In this document: positions 54,785 through 64,000 of the stretch, one piece after another | How the letters are laid out: each line of letters starts with the position of its first letter | Position numbering within the stretch: the first letter of the stretch is position 1 | DNA from: Oligoflexia bacterium | GTDB taxonomy: Bacteria > Bdellovibrionota > UBA1018 | DNA length: 64,000 nt | Direction: 5' to 3' | Assembly (NCBI GenBank): GCA_903895855.1 | Contig: CAITVN010000191.1 | Span: 1 to 64,000 of the forward strand | The notes under the pieces: model-generated | Told to the model about the DNA's origin: nothing | Seen by the model: the letters and a program-made list of their open reading frames with translations, nothing else | The model's database searches: none | Translations under genes and position numbers: made by a program

Positions 54785-56404
54785 ATGCGCATTAGTCACG
54801 ACGTTGATACTTCGACTTGGCCCCAACTCTGGCAAGCGGCCTACAGAATATTAGAAACAACGCTCGTTCCTAATCAACTTCGCGCCTGGATCCAACCCTT
54901 GGTATTTATACAAATAGATCAAACCTCTGCCGATAAATTGACTGTCAATTTTTCTGCTCCTAATACCTTTTCAGCAAACTGGGTTCGCGACCACTTTAGG
55001 GGTCCAATTGAACAGGCATTTTCGCAAGTAACCGGAAAAAAGTGCAGCCTTTCGTGTATTTCTCATGAAAAACCTGAAGAGGGAAACGAAGCCGCAACTG
55101 AAGACGCTTCTAGTGCCAGTAGCGGCGCAACCGACACACCGGTGGGCCATTTACTTAATTTTGGCACCACCACAAGTTCAGTTTCTTCTGAGAATGTTTT
55201 TCAGGGTAATGCACCTTATTCGAATTCGATACTAGGTGCGACTGCGCCATCGTCTTATTCGAGCGAGCAATCGACTTCTTCGTTCTCTGGCGACCGAATT
55301 CTAGAAAATCAGGGGCACTTTAGAGAAGAGCCATTGGTTCCAAACCCCACGGTAAGCGTCTCTCAGATGACCGGAAAAGCTTCGCAAGAGCTCGTGCTAA
55401 ATCCTAACTACACTTTTGAAAACTTTATTGTGGGATCTAGCAATCAATTCGCGCACGCCTCGGCGGCAGCTGTTGCCGATTTGCCGGCACGAAAATACAA
55501 TCCACTCTTCATTTATAGTGCCCCCGGCTTAGGTAAAACCCACCTTTTGCATGCCGTAGGCAACCAGGTCTTAAAAAGAAACCCAAAAGCTCGTGTTGCT
55601 TACCTTTCAGCTGAAGCGTTTGCGAACGAGTTAATTGACTCGATTCAACACAAACGCCCTTCGTATTTTAGAACAAAGTATCGAGATAGTTTTGACTTAC
55701 TCTTGATCGACGACATTCAATTTATCGCCGGAAAGTCTTCTACTGAAGAAGAATTTTTTCATACCTTTAATACTCTACACGGTTCGGGCAGGCAAATCGT
55801 GATCACTTCAGATAAACCACCCAAAGACATTCCTAAATTAGAAGAGCGAATTCGAACTCGCTTTGAGTGGGGCCTGGTGGTCGATATTCAGCCTCCAGAA
55901 ATTGAAACTCGAATAGCCATCTTGAAGGCAAAAGCTGAACGCGACGACCTTTATTTACCTGATGAAGCCGCTGTTTTCTTGGCCACCTATGTAAAGAACA
56001 ACATGCGAGAGCTCGAAGGAATACTGGTCAAACTTCAAGCCCAGTCTTCTCTTTCTGGTGCCGAAATTTCGCTTGAAATGGCCAAATCTCTACTGAAGAA
56101 CCAAGTGCCAGAAGAAACCAGCAACTACACCGCCGAACTTATTCAGACTGCAGTCACACGATATTTTCAAATTAAACTGATTGACCTCAAAACAAGTAGC
56201 CGTGCGCGATCAGTTGCGTTTCCAAGACAAGTTGCCATGTATTTAATCAGAAAATACACCGGCATGGGGTTCCGAGAAATCGGTTCTTACTTCGGCGGTA
56301 AAGACCACACGACGGTCATGCATGCCTGCACAAAGATCGAAGAGAATATTGATACCGACAACGACCTGAGAACTGTTGTCGAAGGAATCCAGAACACCCT
56401 CTAA
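54785..56404 (+). CDS. dnaA: Chromosomal replication initiator DnaA
   Basis: The 539-residue AAA+ initiator has domain I (~1-95, W-P-Q-L-W type start), a long Ser/Thr/Asn-rich linker (domain II, ~100-200) and domain III with Walker A PGLGKTHLLHA (~244-254), Walker B LLIDDIQF and a sensor region. Domain IV ends with the DNA-binding signature KDHTTVMHACTKIEE. It binds the boxes in the gap immediately downstream. The linker is longer than in E. coli, which accounts for the greater length. Confidence 0.99.
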   Translation: MRISHDVDTSTWPQLWQAAYRILETTLVPNQLRAWIQPLVFIQIDQTSADKLTVNFSAPNTFSANWVRDHFRGPIEQAFSQVTGKKCSLSCISHEKPEEGNEAATEDASSASSGATDTPVGHLLNFGTTTSSVSSENVFQGNAPYSNSILGATAPSSYSSEQSTSSFSGDRILENQGHFREEPLVPNPTVSVSQMTGKASQELVLNPNYTFENFIVGSSNQFAHASAAAVADLPARKYNPLFIYSAPGLGKTHLLHAVGNQVLKRNPKARVAYLSAEAFANELIDSIQHKRPSYFRTKYRDSFDLLLIDDIQFIAGKSSTEEEFFHTFNTLHGSGRQIVITSDKPPKDIPKLEERIRTRFEWGLVVDIQPPEIETRIAILKAKAERDDLYLPDEAAVFLATYVKNNMRELEGILVKLQAQSSLSGAEISLEMAKSLLKNQVPEETSNYTAELIQTAVTRYFQIKLIDLKTSSRARSVAFPRQVAMYLIRKYTGMGFREIGSYFGGKDHTTVMHACTKIEENIDTDNDLRTVVEGIQNTL

Positions 56405-56551
56405 CTTCATGCGTGTTTGTACTTCATGAAATAGGGTTTCTGTTTTCAAAAAAATACCTGCCTAAATAAATCAATCAACGCTTTCTTTTTTTGGTCTTTC
56501 AAGAATCCCACTTTTTTGCCCTTTCTTTGAGTTTCATGGGGATAAGTCGGT

Positions 56552-56614
56552 GGATAACTGTGGGGATAACTTGGGGATAAAAAATCTATCCCCAAGTTAT
56601 CCCCACAGTTATCC
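56552..56614. repeat. 28-bp perfect inverted repeat in oriC, possible dnaA terminator
   Basis: Bases 56552-56579 are the exact reverse complement of 56587-56614, separated by a 7-nt loop (AAAAATC). The arms consist of DnaA-box-like TTATCCCCA units facing each other. On the plus strand the stem is followed by CCA and seven T (56618-56624), so transcripts from dnaA could terminate here; the same element may bind DnaA as an ordered array. Confidence 0.95.
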
Positions 56615-56829
56615 CCATTTTTTTAACTCTTACCTCAACTTAAAACTTAGTTTTATCATGTTGTTAGTGAATCTTATCCACATATCCACCAGCCACCTGT
56701 TGCTTCATTGTTTTCAACATTCTCTTACCCTGCCATTTTTTGGGGATAAGTTTTCTTTCGACCGCCGAAAAACTCCATTTTGGCTGTTTTTTTATCCGAC
56801 TTTTTTTGTTTTTTTGTGCCTCTCAAAAG

Positions 56830-56853
56830 TTATCCCCAAAAGCTTGGGGATAA
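56830..56853. repeat. Second DnaA-box palindrome in oriC
   Basis: TTATCCCCAA (56830-56839) and TTGGGGATAA (56844-56853) form a perfect 10-bp inverted repeat with a 4-nt centre. A perfect TTATCCACA on the minus strand (56857-56865) follows 3 nt later. Confidence 0.9.
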
Positions 56854-56978
56854 GTGTGTGGATAACTCCATTTTTGGTCAATTCAAGAAGTTATCCCCAA
56901 AAAAGATGTTTTATCCACAGGGGTTTTCCACAAAGTTATACACTCATTTTCTAAAACGATAATAAGTAGTTAACTGAG

Positions 56979-57028
56979 TTATCCACTTATCCACATCCCC
57001 TACTACTACTACTACTATATATATATAC
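56979..57028 (+). other. Predicted origin unwinding element (DnaA boxes + DnaA-trios)
   Basis: Two abutting boxes, TTATCCACT (56979-56987) and TTATCCACA (56987-56995), are followed by the short C-rich spacer TCCCC and then five CTA trinucleotides (57000-57014), then alternating TA to 57028. The order box, GC-rich spacer, 3'-GAT-5' trios on the lower strand is that of the bacterial core unwinding element described in Bacillus subtilis, where DnaA assembles on single-stranded trios to open the origin. Confidence 0.88.
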
Positions 57029-57072
57029 TCTTTTTACTTGAGACCAATTCAAGAAGGTGCAAAACAAACGGT

Positions 57073-58179
57073 ATGATATTCACTATTCAAAGAGACCCAT
57101 TATTCTTAGCTCTGCAACAGGTTCAGTCGACTGTTGCCAAAAGAAACTCGATGCCAATTCTGACAAATATTTTGTGTGAAGTTAAGAATGGTAACCTTTC
57201 ATTAAGTGCCACAGATATGGAAGTGGGCATGCGCTTAACTTTTCCTGTTGAGGCTAAACAAGAAGGTAGAGTCACTTTAGCTGCCAATCATTTTCTAGAC
57301 ATTATTAAAGAGCTGCCTTCTCAGTTAGTTTCATTTACAAAAAAAGATAACAACTGGGTTGAGCTTGTCAGTGGAAGATCTCGTTTTAATATTGTGAGCA
57401 TGGCAGCTGATGAATATCCAGAGCTTCCGAAGTTTGAAGAACAAAAATACAACGAGGCTAGAATCGATTCACTAAAAGAGATGATCGATAGAACTCTCTT
57501 TTCAGTTTCAACTGATGCAACACGGTATCTATTGAACGGAGTTTATTTTGAAAATTTAGAAAATGGCGTGATGAGAATGACAGGCACTGACGGAAGCCGA
57601 CTTTCATACGTTGATAAAGAAGTTTTTCTCACTCCAGTTGAAATCAAACGTGGAATCGTGATTCCGAAAAAAGGATTGATCGAATTAAGAAAAATTTTAG
57701 AGTCCGCAGGTACTTCAATTGGTATCGCAATCGAAAAAGGACACTTATTCGCAAAGAACCAAGATACCTACCTCTTTGTTCGACTAATGGAAGGCGAATA
57801 TCCCAATTATAGGCAAATCATTTCAAAAACTGTAGACTGTGTGATGAAGCTTTCAACCAAAGGCTTTACAGCAGCTCTTAAGAGAGTCAGCCTTTTAGCG
57901 CACGAAAAAAGCCGCGGAGTTAAATTTGCTATTCAGGCTGGGGCACTAACCATTTCTTCTAGCAACCCAGATATGGGCGAAGCCGTTGAAGAAATGGATA
58001 TCGATTATTCAGGTGAACCTGTTGAAATTGGTTTTAACGCAAAGTACTTACTTGATTGTCTTTCGGTCACCGAATCTGAGCAACTAGAATTCTTTTTTAA
58101 AGATCGAATGAGCCCAGGTATCATGCGTGGATCAGATCACCAGAACCATACCTATGTCATCATGCCGATGCGCCTTTAA
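57073..58179 (+). CDS. dnaN: DNA polymerase III beta subunit (sliding clamp)
   Basis: The 368-residue clamp shows the typical start MIFTIQRDPLFLALQQVQSTVAKRNSMPILTNILCEV, the TDGSRLSYVDKEV segment of domain II and the C-terminal IMPMRL. It encircles DNA and tethers polymerase III. It directly follows the unwinding element and is followed by recF after 12 nt. Confidence 0.99.
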   Translation: MIFTIQRDPLFLALQQVQSTVAKRNSMPILTNILCEVKNGNLSLSATDMEVGMRLTFPVEAKQEGRVTLAANHFLDIIKELPSQLVSFTKKDNNWVELVSGRSRFNIVSMAADEYPELPKFEEQKYNEARIDSLKEMIDRTLFSVSTDATRYLLNGVYFENLENGVMRMTGTDGSRLSYVDKEVFLTPVEIKRGIVIPKKGLIELRKILESAGTSIGIAIEKGHLFAKNQDTYLFVRLMEGEYPNYRQIISKTVDCVMKLSTKGFTAALKRVSLLAHEKSRGVKFAIQAGALTISSSNPDMGEAVEEMDIDYSGEPVEIGFNAKYLLDCLSVTESEQLEFFFKDRMSPGIMRGSDHQNHTYVIMPMRL

Positions 58180-58191
58180 AGAATTGAGAAT

Positions 58192-59370
58192 GTGCTTTTA
58201 GATCAAATTAAAACCAAGAATTTCAGAAACTTCACTGAGCTCAGTTATTTCTGTCATCCCCGATTTAATGTTTTTCTTGGCAATAACGGCCAAGGCAAGA
58301 CCTCAATCATAGAAGCTATCTACTTCGTGAGTACTTTGAGGTCTTTCAGGCTATCAAAGTTAAACTCATTGGTTAAAGATACTGAAACAGCCTGTTTAGT
58401 GACAGCCAAAACCTCTACTAGTGAAGGATGGCACTCAGAGTTGTCTGTCAGAATTGAACGCCAAGGCGATAGAATCAAAAAGCAGGCCCTGATAAATGGC
58501 AAACCCTACCCCTCGTCGGTTCAATACTTATCTCAAAGGTTTGGCAACGCTGAGTTAGGCATGCATTCAATTGTCTTCAATCCAGCTGATCACGAACTCG
58601 TGCACGGAGAACCGGCCAGCCGAAGAACTTACCTCGATCGAGTACTATCGGCAGAGAGCTTAGACTATTTAAAAGCCCTTCAGACGTACCAGAAGTTCCT
58701 ACAACAGAAAAACTTCGCCCTTAAGGCACAATTCGTCGACTCACGCATGATAGACTCACTCAACGAAGGTATGGTGGGTCCAGGTGCACTGATTGTGTTT
58801 GAAAGAATGAACTGGATAGCATCAGTTCAAGAACCCATTGCCAGCGTACTTTCTTTTATTGCACCGAATCAAAAACAAACCCTGCTTGAGTATCAAACAA
58901 AGCTATTTGACACCCAAGAAACTGGGCTTTTTTCTGGACAACGACCCATCGCTTCACTAAAACAAACAGAAGCGCTTTTTAGAGATAAACTCGTTGATTA
59001 TTCAACAGAAGAAAGAAACGCGCGTTCATGTATTGTGGGGCCACATCGAGATGACTGGAGGGTTAATTTAGACGGTAGCTCTATTAAGAATATTGGATCT
59101 CAAGGAGAGGTTCGATCTTTCTTGATGGCGTTGAAATTGGCTGAACTTCAGCTCTTTAGAGAGAAGACAGGTCACCGTCCACTTTTTCTTCTCGATGATT
59201 ATTCATCAGAACTTGATCGGCACCGAAGGGGTTTTTTGTTAAAGTACTTACTCGATTCTGACCTACAAGTGTTTTTGACTTCGACTGATGAATCAGTTTT
59301 TGAAGAATTAACTGATTCGAAGCAAGTAATTGTCGTGAATGGGCAAATTACTGAAAAAGAAAGATTGTAA
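58192..59370 (+). CDS. recF: DNA replication and repair protein RecF
   Basis: The 392-residue SMC-like ATPase starts at GTG 58192. It has the Walker A FLGNNGQGKTSIIEAI (~28-43), the GPHRDDW motif, the signature-like GSQGEVRSFLMALKLAEL and Walker B PLFLLDDYSSELD. RecF helps load RecA at gaps with RecO and RecR. gyrB begins one base after its stop (TAAaATG). Confidence 0.97.
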   Translation: MLLDQIKTKNFRNFTELSYFCHPRFNVFLGNNGQGKTSIIEAIYFVSTLRSFRLSKLNSLVKDTETACLVTAKTSTSEGWHSELSVRIERQGDRIKKQALINGKPYPSSVQYLSQRFGNAELGMHSIVFNPADHELVHGEPASRRTYLDRVLSAESLDYLKALQTYQKFLQQKNFALKAQFVDSRMIDSLNEGMVGPGALIVFERMNWIASVQEPIASVLSFIAPNQKQTLLEYQTKLFDTQETGLFSGQRPIASLKQTEALFRDKLVDYSTEERNARSCIVGPHRDDWRVNLDGSSIKNIGSQGEVRSFLMALKLAELQLFREKTGHRPLFLLDDYSSELDRHRRGFLLKYLLDSDLQVFLTSTDESVFEELTDSKQVIVVNGQITEKERL

Positions 59371-59371
59371 A

Positions 59372-62798
<3,427 letters not shown>

Positions 62799-62804
62799 AA
62801 ACAT

Positions 62805-64000
62805 ATGAGTGAAACATCACAACCCCAGCCCAGCAATACAGTCGTTGTAAAAATTGAAGACGAAATGAGGGGTGCTTACGTAGACTACGCCATGAGCGTG
62901 ATCGTCGGCAGAGCGCTTCCAGATGTACGTGATGGGCTTAAGCCCGTGCACCGTCGAATTCTTTATGCCATGTATGACATGGGAAATACCCATAATAAGG
63001 CCTATAAAAAGTCTGCCAGAATTGTCGGGGATGTTCTCGGTAAATACCATCCTCACGGAGACAGTGCTGTTTATGATTCAATGGTTCGCATGGCCCAGGA
63101 TTTTTCGCTGCGCTATCCCCTAGTCGACGGGCAGGGAAACTTCGGTTCACTTGATGGCGATTCAGCCGCTTCAATGCGATACACTGAAGTGCGTATGGAA
63201 AAAATCACCGATGAGCTTCTCGCTGATCTTGAGAAAGAAACGGTCGATTTTGGGCCTAACTACGATGATAGTTTGACAGAGCCCAAGGTGATGCCAACGA
63301 GAATTCCAAATTTGTTGATCAACGGCTCATCTGGAATTGCAGTGGGTATGGCCACTAACATTCCTCCTCACAACTTAACAGAAGTGATTAACGCAACGAT
63401 GGCTTTAATCGACAACCCTTCACTCACGACCGATCAACTTTTTGAGTTTGTGAAGGGACCGGATTTTCCGACTGCTGGTATTATTTTTGGTGGTGTTGGT
63501 TTGCGAGACGCCTATCGAACGGGTCGCGGTTCTATTATCATTCGATCAAGGGCAGAAATTGAAACCTGGAAAGGTGATCGTGAACGAATCATTGTCACCG
63601 AACTACCGTATCAGGTGAATAAAGCGAAACTCATCGAAAAAATTGCAGAGCTGGTAAGAGATAAGAGGGTTGAGGGGATTTCAGATTTGCGTGACGAATC
63701 TGATCGAACCGGTATGAGGGTGGTTGTTGAAATTAAGAGAGGAGAAAACTCTAATGTCATTCTTAATCAACTCTATAAATTGACTCAACTGCAGGAGTCG
63801 TTCGGAATTAACTTACTCGCCATCAACCAAGGGCAACCAAAACTTTTCAATCTCCGCGATATGATTGGAGCCTTCATTGAGCACCGTCGCGATGTTATTT
63901 ACCGTAGAACCGTTTTTGAGTTGAGAAAAGCTGAAGAGCGGGCTCACATTTTAGAGGGTCTAAAGAAAGCCGTTGAAAACATCGACGAAGTGATCGCCCT
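62805..64000 (+). CDS. gyrA: DNA gyrase subunit A, N-terminal part (runs off the window)
   Basis: I translated this frame from ATG 62805; it stays open to the window end, giving ~398 residues of an expected ~800-850. It shows [39 protein letters not shown], the quinolone-resistance region [25 protein letters not shown] and the catalytic Tyr in [11 protein letters not shown]. The residues equivalent to E. coli Ser83 and Asp87 are Ser and Asp, the wild-type quinolone-sensitive state. It follows fabH by 6 nt. Confidence 0.97.
   Translation, partial: MSETSQPQPSNTVVVKIEDEMRGAYVDYAMSVIVGRALPDVRDGLKPVHRRILYAMYDMGNTHNKAYKKSARIVGDVLGKYHPHGDSAVYDSMVRMAQDFSLRYPLVDGQGNFGSLDGDSAASMRYTEVRMEKITDELLADLEKETVDFGPNYDDSLTEPKVMPTRIPNLLINGSSGIAVGMATNIPPHNLTEVINATMALIDNPSLTTDQLFEFVKGPDFPTAGIIFGGVGLRDAYRTGRGSIIIRSRAEIETWKGDRERIIVTELPYQVNKAKLIEKIAELVRDKRVEGISDLRDESDRTGMRVVVEIKRGENSNVILNQLYKLTQLQESFGINLLAINQGQPKLFNLRDMIGAFIEHRRDVIYRRTVFELRKAEERAHILEGLKKAVENIDEVIA

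Larger units (their letters stand above)
56405..57072. other. Predicted chromosomal replication origin oriC
   Basis: The 668-bp dnaA-dnaN gap has about 16 DnaA-box-like 9-mers on both strands. Perfect TTATCCACA: 56674, 56857 (-), 56911, 56987. Near matches: TTATCCACC 56549 (-), TTTTCCACA 56924, TTATCCACT 56979. TTATCCCCA: 56537 (-), 56561 (-), 56572 (-), 56597, 56609, 56741 (-), 56830, 56845 (-), 56891. The right end carries an unwinding element followed by TA-rich DNA, ending ~40 nt before dnaN. A 405-nt open frame crosses the array but is repeat-derived and unlikely to be a gene. Confidence 0.95.

Noticed and set aside
56550-56954. 134-codon open frame across oriC
   Set aside because: It runs through the DnaA-box inverted repeats, has no ribosome site and has a Phe/Leu/Ser-rich composition typical of chance frames in T-rich DNA.

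Overview
The window looks like the replication-origin region of a flagellated, Gram-negative bacterium, most likely a member of the Bdellovibrionota (Bdellovibrio-like). That placement is inferred from gene order: rpmH-rnpA-yidD-yidC-mnmE-...-mnmG-rsmG-parA-parB-bactofilin-ATP synthase on one side of dnaA, and dnaN-recF-gyrB-gyrA on the other. Two b-type ATP synthase stalk genes, BamD, flagellar L/P-ring genes and several lipoproteins indicate an outer membrane. No rRNA, tRNA, CRISPR array or insertion sequence was seen.

Layout: (1) 1-7.1 kb: the end of a Gly/Met-rich protein, a cold-shock gene, an atypical aldehyde dehydrogenase with an M20 peptidase, a BatE-like/BamD/TPR cluster and an unknown Cys-rich protein. 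(2) 7.1-16.8 kb: a minus-strand flagellar operon flgF-flgG-flgA-flgH-flgI-unknown-flgJ-flgM-flgN-flgK-flgL, followed by csrA and fliW. (3) 17-24.6 kb: folD, gcvT and gcvH (+), then gcvP and a repeat-rich secreted protein (-). (4) 24.6-34.3 kb: TonB-like protein, PBP1A, a pseudo-patatin lipoprotein, tlyA, xseB, an MltD-like transglycosylase and a large exported unknown. (5) 34.4-43.5 kb: atpC-D-G-A-H-F-F', bactofilin, parB, parA and rsmG, with two parS sites. (6) 43.5-54.6 kb: mnmG, a five-gene acyl-CoA cassette (B12-dependent mutase of isobutyryl-CoA type, acyl-CoA dehydrogenase, enoyl-CoA hydratase, 3-hydroxybutyryl-CoA dehydrogenase), mnmE, yidC, yidD, rnpA, rpmH. (7) 54.8-64 kb: dnaA, oriC, dnaN, recF, gyrB (frameshifted), fabH and the start of gyrA.

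Genes left of oriC are mostly on the minus strand and all genes to its right are on the plus strand, so transcription runs mostly with fork movement. The dnaA-dnaN gap carries about 16 DnaA-box-like 9-mers, a 28-bp perfect inverted repeat built from them, and a textbook unwinding element (two DnaA boxes, a short GC-rich spacer, CTA trinucleotides, then TA-rich DNA). Chromosome segregation (ParABS, bactofilin) and the ATP synthase appear to share an operon.

The most unusual items are: gyrB broken exactly at an A-AAA-AAG slippery heptamer at the end of its ATPase/transducer half, where a -1 shift restores the full protein; the palindromic DnaA-box architecture of oriC; a perfect parS inside rsmG; a complete isobutyryl-CoA to acetoacetyl-CoA gene set between mnmE and mnmG; and two enzyme-family proteins that lack catalytic residues (a patatin fold with Glu for Ser, and an aldehyde dehydrogenase with Asn for the general-base Glu).
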